A DNA stretch of 64,000 nt from Siphonodentalium dalli (Eukaryota; Mollusca; Scaphopoda; Gadilida; Siphonodentaliidae). Below, piece after piece: positions 49,527-59,640 of this stretch. Position 1 is the first letter of the stretch. Each line of letters begins with the position of its first letter. The stretch is from contig CP136065.1 in NCBI GenBank assembly GCA_032622095.1, forward strand, positions 242,895,530-242,959,529. The letters run 5' to 3'. The translations under genes were made by a program, and so were the position numbers. The notes beneath the pieces were generated by a model that ran no database searches, was not told the origin of the DNA, and saw nothing but the letters and a program-made list of their open reading frames with translations.

Positions 49527-49548
49527 CTTTCCATACATCGCAGAATGA
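49527..49548 (+). CDS. Possible terminal exon 7
   Basis: After TTTTTTGTCGTTACAG the phase-2 continuation reads SFPYIAE and stops at TGA (49,546-49,548). It is very short, so the evidence is splice-site quality and phase only. Confidence 0.35.
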
Positions 49549-49900
49549 GCAACGATATGCACCCCGCACGTGAATGCGCGTGATTCTGCGATAATCCGGT
49601 ACGTTTTGCACACGGGCCTTTCCATGATGGACGTAAAAATGATTTTTGTGCAAGTTTCAGGAAAGAATATCTTGTAAAACTGAAAGACTTCGGCTTGCTG
49701 ACTCCCGAAAGTGCAAGGTTTCGCTCACAAAAGTTTTATATTATCTAAATTTACTAGTGTTTTAGTCCCAAAAGTTATATTTGACTCATATTTTGTGCAA
49801 TTTTTTGCGTCTTCAGGAAATTTCCAAACCTACCATTGCCACAGGCCAAGTTAAAATGTGACTCTGGTAGCCCGGAAATCAACTGAACCGTGATTTGATA
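49549..49900. other. Unassigned stretch 3' of DUF6589-like gene
   Basis: No feature recognised. No obvious AATAAA signal follows the proposed stop within the first 200 bases. Confidence 0.3.
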
Positions 49901-50170
49901 GTCTAAAACCAAACCGGCTCCCTGGACTGACTCTAAAACCAAACCGGCTCCCTGGACTGACTCGAAACCAAACCGGCTCCCTGGACTGACTCTAAAACCA
50001 AACCGGCTCCCTGGACTGACTCGAAAACCAAACCGGGCTCCCTGGACTGACTCGAAAACCAAACCGGCTCCCTGGACTGACTCTAAAACCAAACCGGCTC
50101 CCTGGACTGACTCGAAAACCAAGTCGGCTCCCTGGACTGACTCGAAAACCAACCCAGCTCCCTGGACTGG
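49901..50170. repeat. 30-bp minisatellite, about 9 copies
   Basis: Tandem units of ACCAAACCGGCTCCCTGGACTGACTC(T/G)AAA type, mostly 30 bp with one 29-bp and one 31-bp unit. Because 30 is a multiple of three, the minus strand reads as decapeptide repeats (FESVQGAGLV-like), but the 29- and 31-bp units shift the frame, which argues against translation. Confidence 0.95.
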
Positions 50171-50946
50171 CAGGAACAAACCAATGTAAAGAGTCCACTG
50201 CTAACTGATAATCTTTCGGTTATTTGCGGGTCAACAGAAATAGTTAGGATAGTAGAATGGCTAATATTTCTTCCGTTATAGAAAGGTTTAATCAAATGAT
50301 AAATGTATACGTAAATTATAGGGTAATCGATTTAACCTTGAAATTCACTCAGTGTCAATTAAGGTTGTAATTAATTAATATGATTTCCCGGTAGGCATTA
50401 CGATTCATATGTTTTAGAATGGTAGAAAATAGTATTATTCGTAACTGAAAAATACATATTAGTTCTTCTATTACGATCATAGTTTTGATGAAACATAAAT
50501 ATTCAATGCATAAAGTGTTAGACAATACTTATGAAACTTTGCAGTTTGCAGAGGATCAAACTTGTTATCTGACTCGTGGAATGTAATCCGGAAAATGGCT
50601 GCGCACGCGTAAAGCGTTCAACTTTCACTGACTACTGTATACATATGGCTGATAATAAAACACAATACTAGTAATAGCTGATAAGCCAACCCATCACTAT
50701 TCAGTAATGTAATACTAATTTCGACCATTCTAAAACATGAATCGGCATGCCTTTTAAGACACAAAAGAACAAAGCTGCTTGTATCACAGTGAAAACTCAA
50801 ATGTATGTACATGTAAAAGTAAAACATCTTATGGCATACGTTTTGGTAACATGTAAGGCGTGAAATTGTCCAGTCACTTGTAAACACAGTTTTTGTTTTA
50901 ACAGGTGAATCCGTACATTACGACAATACAGTACCAGTCAGAAGAA
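50171..50946. other. Unassigned AT-rich stretch
   Basis: No gene, repeat or RNA recognised on either strand. Confidence 0.3.
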
Positions 50947-51293
50947 GTGGTATATTGAGGTGCGCCTTTATTGCGATATTGAGCGCGCTTAATTATAGCG
51001 CAATACCAAAATTCTGTCGTGCCTACAATTGCGATATTAAGCGCGCTAAATTTCATAAATTACGATAGTGTATATTTATATTAGATAAATAATGTGCATA
51101 TGGTGTACATATAGTGTACATATAGCATTTACAACTATAATAATACACACATCTAAAACATTGTCTCTATTTATGCAATAAACAATATAGAAGCAATAAT
51201 TTGATTTAAATGTCACAATTTTGAGCGCAATATGTCGCAATATTAAGCTCGAAATATTGCGATATTAAGCTCAAAATATTGCAATAATACCAC
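50947..51293. mobile_element. Small inverted-repeat (MITE-like) element
   Basis: Begins GTGGTATATTG and ends AATAATACCAC. Inward from each end, imperfect inverted copies of TTGCGATATTGAGCGCGCTTAAT occur (left part near 50,972; right part near 51,225-51,280 as ATATTGCGATATTAAGCTC). Length about 347 bp, no open frame. I cannot define a target-site duplication. Confidence 0.45.
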
Positions 51294-51300
51294 GCGCTTA

Positions 51301-51640
51301 TAACCTACAACGAAATCCGCGGGCCGTCACCTGCAGAAAGATTTGAATGGCCCTCATACGACCAAAGCACGTACGATATGGGACTCATGCTTTCTGACAA
51401 TGGAATTTCACGTTTTGCATGTGATAAAGTACCGTTTCTCACGATGTATGAAACAAATCTGCAATGCGTGGTTACCATTCCGGATAAATTCGAGAAAAGT
51501 ATCAACGAAAAAGTCTCCAAACTTCCCATAAACAACAAGATGTTAAATCTATATCTATATTGGCGAATGTCTGTCTGTGTTCTATAGAAATTCACATGGG
51601 ACCATCTAGATGGCACCAAAGAGTTTAACAGGGGTAACTT
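51301..51640 (+). other. Unassigned open stretch
   Basis: From a possible acceptor CGTCACCTGCAG (ending near 51,336) the plus strand is open and reads ERFEWPSYDQSTYDMGLML through about 80 residues to 51,587. A 104-codon minus-strand frame overlaps it. I recognise neither. The plus-strand frame could be a gene remnant, but there is no supporting neighbour exon. Confidence 0.2.
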
Positions 51641-51649
51641 TTTACGCGA

Positions 51650-52400
51650 AAGATAATGGTGCGGGTTAGAATTTTCTAAAGTGACGCCATTGTTGTCAGG
51701 GGCAAAAAATGTGGTTTAAATATGTCAAGACGGGCACCCTTCGAGGCAGGGATGCGCGGAAGGTGAGAGGGGCACCAAAGTAGATAAAATAATTTTTGCG
51801 CCGATTTCCACCAAATTTTCCCACGATATAAGGAATCTAATTGTGTGACTTAAAGACACCTAATTGGTGTCAATTGATGAGAGATTGGGGTGGGATGGAC
51901 ACTAAATTTTATAAGAATTGGCTTAGTCCCCTATTGCCACCAAACATATACAAAATCATCCCCATGGTATGAGGAGTCTAATGGCGTGGCTTAAAGCTGT
52001 CAAAAAATGGCGTAATTCGAGTCAGGGGTGCACTGAAATGGAGAGGGGCACCAACATTGATACCCAATATTATTAGTGCCAATTTCCACCAAATTGATAC
52101 AAATTCTTATCCATGCTTCAGGGAATATAATTGTGTGATTTAAAGACGCCATGTTTGTGGTGTTTGTGTGAGAGGTGGTGTGGGGTGGTTGGGCATAACA
52201 TTTGATAAAAAAAATTATTTAGGCGCCGATTAGCACCAAACTTATACATATTAGGAGTCTAATTGAGTGGTTTAAAGATGTCAAAAGTGGCGCCGTTCAG
52301 GTCATTAATGCGGAGTGGAGTTGCACCAAATATATTTAGCACTAATTTCCACCACACCAAATTCATGCACGTTCTTCTCTAATGATACGATGAATTAAAT
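51650..52400. repeat. Degenerate ~140-bp tandem repeat, about 5 copies
   Basis: The motif GCCGATTTCCACCAAAxTT recurs at about 51,800, 51,932, 52,078, 52,225 and 52,343. It is associated each time with a TAGGAGTCTAATTGxGTGxxTTAAAGxxGxC-like stretch and a GGGGCACC or GTGCACT element. Units are 70-80 percent alike by eye, so this is an old tandem array. Confidence 0.6.
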
Positions 52401-55400
52401 CACAATTGGTGTTGTTTGGGTCCTGGATGACGAGAGGAGATGCACTATCATTTGGAAGATTGTTCTATTCGCGGATATTCACCAACGTTATACAGTTATC
52501 TCCCAGGCCATCTCCGTATCGTTACGTGCGCTCGCGCAACAGTATGGCGATCAGACAGATTCGTTCGTAGCTTGGTGTCACACACCATGACGTCACCAAG
52601 AACGACGTAAAACCTCGTGGCGTTCTGACATTTTTACTGTGCCGCGTTTTTGCTATGTTTATTTTATGTGTTGTTTTCGATTATTTGTTTGTCGTCGATA
52701 TCGCCATTTGTCAGGATTCCCTGTTTCTATATTTAAAACTGGCATGCTCGTAGTGAGCCTCGATTTCAATGTTTTCTCCCAGGTCAAAATACGTCAGAGT
52801 TATGACAAAAATAGATCAATCTACATTTTCTCCATCAGAACTCTACATCAAAGAGTCTATAGACTCCTTCGGGACCTACATAGACTTCTTCATTTGGGTA
52901 TTTTTACTTATAATTGGGAAGTTTTATCATTTTTGGTTCGTGCGAAGACCCCTTATTATCGTGCGGGAAAAGAGAGACATTCAAAACGCGATTTCGTAAT
53001 TCGACGCAATAGGCTGAATAGCCTAACCTTCAGCCGAGTTCCGGGTCAAATACGACGAATGACGTAACACAAAACAAAACGCATTTGTTGACACAAACAC
53101 CGTTTGAAGAGTTTATTATTACATAAAATGATCGTTATTGATTAATTATTGATTAATTATTGATATTTATTGTTGCATATTGGCTGCTATCAATATTTAC
53201 ACAAGTAGTAGTAATTATTTCTTATAATTGCTCCTTTGGTCAACTTTGACTATCGGAAAATGAAAATATGCCGCTGAAAAAAATGTAATCGATATTAAAG
53301 TCTCATCCTTTCGGCAACATGGAATTGGTTTTAATTACTTAAATGATTATTATAGTAATTTGCCTTTTATCTGTGATGAAATGAGAAATGGAAATTGTCT
53401 TTTTTTGCTAACATTAAATTAAATTAAATAAATTAAGTAAAATACAGTGAAATTATTTTTTAAATTATTGTTTATTACATTTTTGCGGACGTTGGCATCT
53501 CTCTGAGTGCATTCTAGTTCTAAGGAGTGTTTGGCGTTCAAAGTTCAAAATATCGACAAATGGTGACCGAATTAAGTCACTTGAACAATTATATCTTCTT
53601 ATCTGTCATATTCATATGGGGTGGGAATCAAGGCATTCATATAAAGAGCGAGCAAACCAGATACATAGAAGAAAGTGTTAACAGTATATTTATCATTCTG
53701 TTATATATATAGATTCTGTTTAAGAGATACATATATTCTTGTAAACCGAGGGACCTTGAACCATCAGAGGATTGAATATTAGAATGGTTCATGTTTATAC
53801 TATAACACAATTGAGTCTGCCCCATTCAATATAGTTTCCACAAAAAAGTTACAATTTGTCAAGAGATATGGAAATGTATAGAAGGCCTGTTCAACAATAG
53901 TTGTCACAGTGTGCTGTCATATATAATTTCTTCTGAGATAAAAGAAAACGCAGTCAGTGGTACATGACTTTTCGGGATCCTCCAATACTGACATCTGACA
54001 AGGTTATATCTGCCCTATACTGAGGATTTCTTTCATTTTTTGGAACAGACTCATCGTCTAACAAACAATCTCAAAATATCGCTCTGTGTCGGGCACATGT
54101 AGCTGGTATACTTGCATAGCAACATTTCTTTTAAACTGAGAATAATTAGCCCGTATGTAGCACCATGAACAGAGGAGCACCCGGACATTTCTTTAAAACA
54201 TCTGTATCTTCTTGGAGATATGATAACCAGGGTTCTCAAAATCTTAGTCTAGCCCACTAGATTGATTGATACATATCTGTAAAACCCAATTGTCGTCTTT
54301 TATTTCTGTGTTTATGATGTTCATGTTTCACGTTATAACGTCTGAAGTATGCGCCGTTGTAAATAAATAAATTCTTCTTTAATAGTGGGACAGATTAATT
54401 GCGATAAACAAAATTACAATCTCTCCGATCTGACAAGGTGAGCCACTACTTACATTCCATGTGTAAGAATCATGTTTTGTTATGCTATTTGGATATACAA
54501 TTTATGAGAATATGTAATAAACACTTTGAGCAAGATAATCCTCTATTTCCACCAACGCCGGGTAACCCTGCTAGTGAGCAATAAAACCATTTCTTATCAA
54601 CTAAGAATATATACGGAAATTCGTGACCAGAAGTAAAATGACGTTGTAAATTCAACTTTCGACAGATACATGTAGATGTATTGTGTGAAATGGATATGCA
54701 ACTATTAGGGGAGGAGTTCAACAACCTTTATAGTAACATGTGAATATTATGTAGAAAAGTCACCTTTAGACAACAGTGACCACATTCCTCTATCCATATA
54801 TGAAATAACGAATATTGCATAATGGTACATTTGGAATATCTGTGAACACTTAATTAAACAACACATATATCTCAATTGAAAATTTCAGAGCGCGCATCGC
54901 AGTTGCCATGATTTTGTAAAAGCTTGTCGTCAAGCGATCCTCTTGCATCCAAGTCTTCACAAGCATCTGAATATCTCCGTCTCTTAAATTTCAGTATATC
55001 TTGTTATATTAAATGTGGATGCATGTCTCCTCCAGGTCCTATTGGCCATTCTTTATTGTGTTTGGCACCAAGTAACACCAGGAAGGACTAGAATATATTT
55101 ATGATGGTGCCATATACAATAGCACTAAACAGTACTTGTAGATTCCAGATGTCATTGAACCACTCACGCGTGCACAAACGTTCTCGTAAGTTCAGATACA
55201 CCACGGTATGTGTAGTTTGTACCATACATATGTTGTGCCCAAATTGTTTTGCACACTTCTTGTCCAATGTTAACCTGAATAAGTTTCTGAAGAGAAGAAT
55301 AATTTATCTATTATAATAGTGACTTAGATAATTTAATTATAATTATGATTGTAACTATGTGTGGCCCTTCAAGTCATTTGAAATAAAATTAATAATCATG

Positions 55401-55819
55401 GGTGGTAAACAACACCGATTGTGTGACTCTCCGGATAACGTTACATCTATTTTTAAGTTGATAATAACCACTCTTTTTTTGCACAGTACATGGCCATGAT
55501 ATCTGTGTTTGACAGGTATACACACAATAATAAATACTAATATAATAATATTATTATGAATAATCCAGCCTTGGATATAATAAGCAACACCGTTTAGAAC
55601 CTTCATTTATCAGACATAGCACAATTACATATTTTCATAACGCAAATAAAACATATTTAAATAATAAAAGTCTTATTTAAATCGAATAAATCGATTTTTT
55701 TTATTTACTTTAAGAAAAAAACGGGAGTCCCGCTGATACGGAACGCTCTTTATTGCTCATATTTGCCCATTAAAGTCGTTTGAGGTCAACGGCATATATC
55801 CCATGATAATTCGCGGGTC
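52401..55819. other. Long stretch without recognised genes
   Basis: Short frames occur on both strands (the longest is 142 codons at 52,639-53,067), but none has a recognisable motif, a convincing splice context or repetition elsewhere. A TTGTAAATAAATAAATTCTTC tail near 54,357 resembles the 3' end of a retroelement, without coding sequence in support. The sequence is AT-rich. Confidence 0.35.
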
Positions 55820-55825
55820 AACAAA

Positions 55826-56148
55826 TTACAGGTGAACCGAGTGGTGACGCACCACCTCAGTATTTTTCACGACGCTGTTGAACTCATTAAAACATGTCGC
55901 GAATTGATCGAAAATTGCACACCTTACACTGTTAAAAAATATCGGCAATTTTACGTAACCAAATTCTGGTAAATTTAAGCCAGAACTATATTCCGTAAAA
56001 TTACTGGTCACTGTAATGACAATTTCTACAGTTCCGCTCAAGTGATTTGTAAAAGAGTCGGCGATTTTAGCGGTAGTTTGATCCAAACGTCCTTCGCTGA
56101 CGAAAACAAACATCGGTTTATTTGGTATGTTTTGTTCGTTGACAAGGG
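55826..56148 (-). CDS. Left-arm exon 3 / terminal exon of duplicated gene
   Basis: After CTCCAG the sequence is open in a long frame LVNEQNIPNKPMFVFVSEGR continuing for about 95 residues past the Met at 56,113 and stopping at 55,826. It includes TVEIVITVTSNFTEYSSGLN and NLPEFGYVKLPIFF. Exon 2 as drawn (phase 0) would instead feed a different frame that stops after about 37 codons (PLSTNKTYQINRCLFSSAKD and beyond). Which frame is used is unresolved. No family recognised. Confidence 0.35.
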
Positions 56149-56264
56149 CTGGAGACGTGTTGTGGGCGAATTTTAGGCTTGTTTGGCAACAAACAGGCGA
56201 TATTTACATTTACATAGGAACCAGGGCAGCATTACACATGTATATATCACAGTCGCCGCTAAAC

Positions 56265-56348
56265 CGTCCTTTCGACATTATTAAGGACAAGGAATTCACT
56301 ACATCTAACAACATTCACAGCAAGATGTAAGATCTTTAAATCAAATAA
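56265..56348 (-). CDS. Left-arm exon 2 of duplicated gene
   Basis: Acceptor TTTACAG, 28 codons in phase 0: LFDLKILHLAVNVVRCSEFL then VLNNVERT, before a GTTTAG donor. In the right arm only V to I and N to H differ. The hydrophobic-helical pattern is conserved between the arms, which supports coding status. Confidence 0.5.
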
Positions 56349-56451
56349 CTGTAAATCAAAACACAAGCCGATCATCGAGGAGGGGGTATTAACAAACTTT
56401 GGAAATAGTGATTGTTCACCTGAAGTTATGTTGGAAGCCAACTTGTTTTAC

Positions 56452-56526
56452 CTGTGCTACTACTTCGGACGCAGGGGACGGGAAGGATGGCCATTGATGA
56501 TAAAGGGTTCCTTCTTCACTGCTCAT
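56452..56526 (-). CDS. Left-arm exon 1 of duplicated gene
   Basis: ATG at 56,526 in the context CATC-ATG-AGC; 25 codons reading MSSEEGTLYHQWPSFPSPAS then EVVAQ, ending CAG before donor GTAAAA. The right arm has the same exon with Glu/Asp and Ser/Pro changes and one synonymous change, and no indel. Protein family not recognised; the Pro/Ser-rich start is probably disordered. Confidence 0.5.
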
Positions 56527-56734
56527 GATGCTGATGGAAAGGAAAGTATCCGGGTGATAACTGCCAGATCTAGTCTAAACAATATATTATTTTAACTAAA
56601 AAGGACAAAATTACAAAAAATACACAGATATTACATATAATTATTAAATGTTAAAAAGAGGAATGGGCAACAAGCTTGGGGGATTTTGTTAAGTCCTATC
56701 CTCAACAATGATCTGAACAACAGTTAAACGCCGT

Positions 56735-57205
56735 CATTGTGCGCATCGAAACGCTCCTTTTCACGCCGCCAAGAATAAACGATCTTTAACATACCCGTAA
56801 CACCCACCACGGTCGTCTTGTTTCCTATGTATACGGTTGGTTGTGATATGGTAACATTCAGATAACTCCTTTGTCGTTCGTGTCATCTGCATACCATACG
56901 TTGGCACGAGGGTTAAAATAAATATAGGTCGTGTCTAATTCCCTTCATACACGAACAAATAATATTCCGATCACCGAATAGCAAATAGACCCGATCTTCT
57001 CCATACGTGTCTTTATGCGTAAAAACGCTCTTTTTTCTACGGCGATAATAATAAATCTCTTTAATACTTCAAACTACTGTGACCATCTTGGTTTCCCGTT
57101 TGACTGCACACTTTGCTGTGTGTGATATCGTAGCATTGCGATTTTTCTTGCCGTTCTTGTGATTGTTTACATAGCACATTATAACGTGGGTTGAAATAAA
57201 TAGTA
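56735..57205 (-). promoter_or_regulatory. Tandem ~280-bp subrepeats upstream of duplicated gene
   Basis: Two diverged tandem units lie upstream of exon 1. GAAACGCTCCTTTTCACGCC and AAGAATAAACGATCTTTAAC (near 56,749) parallel AAAACGCTCTTTTTTCTACGG and ATAATAAATCTCTTTAATAC (near 57,020). Both units end GGGTTxAAATAAATA. The right arm has the same pair (62,973-63,015 and 62,698-62,745) plus a third partial unit (62,287-62,323, after TATATAAAGAGCG). A promoter role is inferred from position only. Confidence 0.4.
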
Positions 57206-57483
57206 TTTGTCTGTTGCCCCTCCATTAAGTTGCAAGAACCTATACTGCGCGAGCCACATGTTTTATTTCCGACCGACCGTCATTCTTTATATAAAACTAG
57301 ATGGTTCACCAGGGGTGGTCCTTGTCATGTGTATAGCACCGACTGGAACGTGTGCGTTGAACTGGCTAATTATAAATTATACAATGTAATGGCCGAGTCT
57401 ATGGATTGATTTCCCACCAACTGAATGAATCCCTGAGAAGTTAGACCTCCATGACCTCCAAAACAATTGAACTCTCCATACAA

Positions 57484-57937
57484 AATAAAGTAGCAATGGG
57501 GAATGTTAAATGTCCTACATGTTTCATTTAACGTCCGCTCTTAAAATTGTGCGGGAAACTGTTCGCGCCACCGTAAATGAAGATGCAAAAAGACATGCTC
57601 TATTTTCCGTAGAAAATTCCGTTAGAGTTCCGCTAAGATCAACAATCGCAAATCGTGACGAAACAATTGAACTTTCCATAAAAGGTATATCCACAACATT
57701 TGTGCGTTCATTAAAGAAAAACTGGTCAAGATGAGAGTCGCCAAGCAGAGAAGTGTTGACGGAGTTGGACTAATTTCAGTTAAATATATTGAAAGCAAAA
57801 ATAAAGTAGCATTGGGGAATGTGAAGTGTCCCACCTGTTTCATATACGTCCGCTCTCTGAGAAGCCGGAAGTTTAAATGGCCGATGTGTGGTTCTCGAGT
57901 CCAAACGGACACGAGCAGGGAGGCCCACCACGTGTGA
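57484..57937 (+). pseudogene. Small Cys-rich (zinc-ribbon-like) reading frames
   Basis: 57,731-57,937 encodes 68 codons ending with KVALGNVKCPTCFIYVRSLR and KWPMCGSRV then REAHH, a C-x2-C...C...HH arrangement that could bind zinc. A near copy of the KVAMGNVKCPTCFI part precedes it at 57,484-57,530 and stops at once. Between them a 74-codon frame (57,510-57,734) overlaps the next by ATGA. This is either a local duplication of an exon or a degenerate gene; no family recognised. Confidence 0.3.
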
Positions 57938-58111
57938 CAATTCCTGTTCTCCATTGGCTTCAGACTCGAAAACGTCACAACCTTCGGGTATTTAAGCTCG
58001 AGGTTTTTCTCTGAAATTTCATTATTGTCTACCGCTTTCCAGGGTATCAAACTTTACCTAATTTTGGTAGGTTCAGAAATAACTAATTTCGATTTCTACC
58101 GGAATTCCAAA

Positions 58112-58503
58112 CCGGTTAAAACGTAGAAATTGGAAACTGAACATTTCAAGACTGAAACTTCCAAATACTTAGGAATGGGAAACGGAACATTTCAAATCTA
58201 AAATAGTTGGGAATTGGAAATGGAACATTACGAGTTTAATATTGAATAATTAGAAATGGGAAGCGGAACATTCCAAAATTGAAACTTCGGAATGGGAAAC
58301 GGAACATTGATTGTTTAGAGATGGGAAACGGAACATTATAGATCAGAATTTATAATTTAACATAATTTAATTCGACAATGAGAAATTAACTGATATATTA
58401 TAGAAATGGGAACGTTTAATATAAGTTTCATATAATGCTTCAATGATTGGACATTTCTGTGCATTCAAAGGTTGCATATTGTATTATACCTGAATAAAGA
58501 CCT
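58112..58503. repeat. 0.39-kb direct repeat, copy 1, GGGAAACGGAACATT-rich
   Basis: Starts GGTTAAAACGTAGAAATTGG and ends TGTATTATACCTGAATAA. It carries five to six variants of GGGAAACGGAACATT at about 40-bp spacing. Matches 58,797-59,197 with small indels. Confidence 0.9.
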
Positions 58504-58513
58504 TGAATTTACC

Positions 58514-58762
58514 ATGCCAATCTGGGATAATCGTGGTATGAAGTGCAAGGTCGGAGGTCGTATCACACCAATATATACCAAACCAGGTGATTTCTTCAGG
58601 CATTGGAATGCCATTCACTGTTCAGAGTCATCGATATCCATATGTGATGGGTGCGGAAAGAAATTTGGCCGGAAGTTCGCGTTACAGAGGCACCAGAGTA
58701 CAACCATTCATGCGGGGATTACAGTCGTTACAGTTGTTAACATTCGATCCCTGATAAGTTAG
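58514..58762 (+). CDS. C2H2 zinc-finger reading frame
   Basis: From ACC-ATG-CC at 58,514 (an upstream ATG at 58,472 lies in the direct repeat) the frame gives about 82 residues. A degenerate finger (PGDFFRHWNAIHC) is followed by one proper C2H2 finger, ICDGCGKKFGRKFALQRHQS then TTIH (C-x2-C-x12-H-x5-H). The frame sits exactly between the two direct repeats. Probably nucleic-acid binding if expressed. It is too short for a complete protein, so it may be an exon. Confidence 0.4.
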   Translation: MPIWDNRGMKCKVGGRITPIYTKPGDFFRHWNAIHCSESSISICDGCGKKFGRKFALQRHQSTTIHAGITVVTVVNIRSLIS

Positions 58763-58796
58763 ACCTCAATGACCTCCAAAACAATTGCACTTTCCG

Positions 58797-59197
58797 TAAC
58801 CGGTTAAAACGTAGAAATTGGAAACGGAACATTTCAACACTGAAACTTCCAAATACTACGGAATGGGAAACGGAACATTTCAAATCTAAAATAGTTGGGA
58901 ATTGGAAATGGAACATTGCGAGTTCAATATTGAATAATTAGAAATGGGAAGCGGAACATTCCAAAATTGAAACTTCGGAATGGGAAACGGAACATTTCGA
59001 GTTAAATGTTGATTGTTTATAAATGGGAAACGGAACATTATAGATCAGAATTTATAATTTAACATAACTAAAGTCGACAATGAGAAATTAACTGATAATT
59101 CTAGACATTGGAACGTTTAATATAAGTTTCATATAATGCTTCAATGGTTGGACATTTCTGTTCATTCAAAAGTTGCATATTGTATTATACCTGAATA
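58797..59197. repeat. 0.39-kb direct repeat, copy 2
   Basis: Same start and end strings as copy 1. Differences include an extra TTTCGAGTTAAATG segment near 58,996 and single substitutions. The pair flanks the C2H2 reading frame like long terminal repeats, but lacks TG...CA ends and a primer-binding site. Confidence 0.9.
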
Positions 59198-59465
59198 AGG
59201 ATCGTTCAGTATTCACTTTTCAAATCACCCCTGGGAGTGAGAACCAACCGTCCTGGGTGCAGCCCTTAAGACCACACCAGGGTAGCGGTCCTATTACACT
59301 ACCATAAACCGTTTTGATATTATTGTTGTGCACTAAATGTATCTTATCTTCCTTACTATATTTGGTAATTATAATGTCGTTTAAATATGCGCATGGTCCG
59401 CTTAGCTGAATGTAGCTAGCGAAGAGTAACGGTGCTGCCTGTTGTAAGAATAGTGTTATTTAGGG

Positions 59466-59640
59466 CCGGAAGAGTATTAGACCATGGGATGAAAATCCTA
59501 GGACGCTTGTAGAAAAAAGTTTGTCTGCAACTGTTAGGGTACTACAAGAACTTTATATTTTCATAGCAAGATTGTTTTCTTGTAACAGATTGTAAAATGT
59601 TCTGGTTTCGGGAGTTGCACATTCGCGAGAAAAACATGTT
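59466..59640. repeat. Inner continuation of palindrome, left side
   Basis: TTAGACCATGGGATGAAAAT plus CCTA (59,477-59,500) is a perfect 24-bp inverted match to 62,217-62,240. Further inward AAATGTTCTGG and TCGGGAGTTGCACATT (59,597 onwards) pair with the reverse complement of 62,105-62,135. Divergence is higher than in the main arms. Confidence 0.7.

Larger units (their letters stand above)
42317..49548 (+). pseudogene. Seven-exon DUF6589-like gene with two frameshifts
   Basis: Exons at 42,317-42,509, 42,817-42,941, 43,464-43,728, 44,081-45,637, 47,801-47,980, 48,430-48,905 and 49,527-49,548 join with GT-AG introns whose phases agree at every junction, for a protein of about 930 residues. The large exon shows the pattern I associate with DUF6589-type proteins of cnidarians and molluscs: a Cys/His finger CPICQELINGEETCNKHLKS, then LGHLEINTLRLLFRLLWDVI, HHKSWQILQIF and RSAVRRNNSVLI. 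Exon 6 carries LRKTGYLLNDPQSRLPHTSM and an acidic EEEEAAKD stretch, also typical. Function is unknown. Two frame changes in exon 4 (near 44,155 and 44,950) make it either a young pseudogene or a consensus with indel errors. The family call is from memory of patterns, not a search. Confidence 0.55.
56088..57423 (-). repeat. Left arm of large inverted duplication
   Basis: The reverse complement of this segment recurs at 62,338-64,000 with high identity. Anchors: CCACCAACTG (57,413-57,423) pairs with CAGTTGGTGG (62,338); ACGTCCTTCGCTGACGAAAA (56,088) pairs with the last bases of the window. Both arms hold the same exons in outward orientation. The arm may extend left of 56,088, but its partner lies beyond the window. 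Confidence 0.95.
57424..59465. mobile_element. Cassette interrupting the left arm
   Basis: Sequence here has no counterpart in the right arm, where only about 97 bp separates the corresponding points (62,241-62,337), and the inverted homology resumes on the far side. It contains a tandem partial duplication starting ATCCCTGAGAAGTTAGACCT (57,429) and ATCCCTGATAAGTTAGACCT (58,747), zinc-finger reading frames and two 0.39-kb direct repeats. I see no transposase or terminal repeats that define its class. Confidence 0.45.

Noticed and set aside
52639-53067. 142-residue plus-strand open frame
   Set aside because: No family resemblance; an overlapping frame is also open, and there is no promoter, splice or repeat context in support.
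54340-54380. Possible LINE 3' tail (TAAATAAATAAA)
   Set aside because: Only the tail-like string is present, with no coding sequence or target-site duplication in support.
57622-58050. 142-residue minus-strand open frame opposite the Cys-rich frames
   Set aside because: It is antisense to the repeated CPTC-containing segment and shows no motif of its own.
58112-59197. LTR retrotransposon interpretation of the 0.39-kb direct repeats
   Set aside because: Only about 290 bp lies between them, with no primer-binding site, polypurine tract, TG...CA ends or reverse transcriptase. A partial tandem duplication explains the pair, since the flanking ATCCCTGA-AAGTTAGACCT segment is also repeated.
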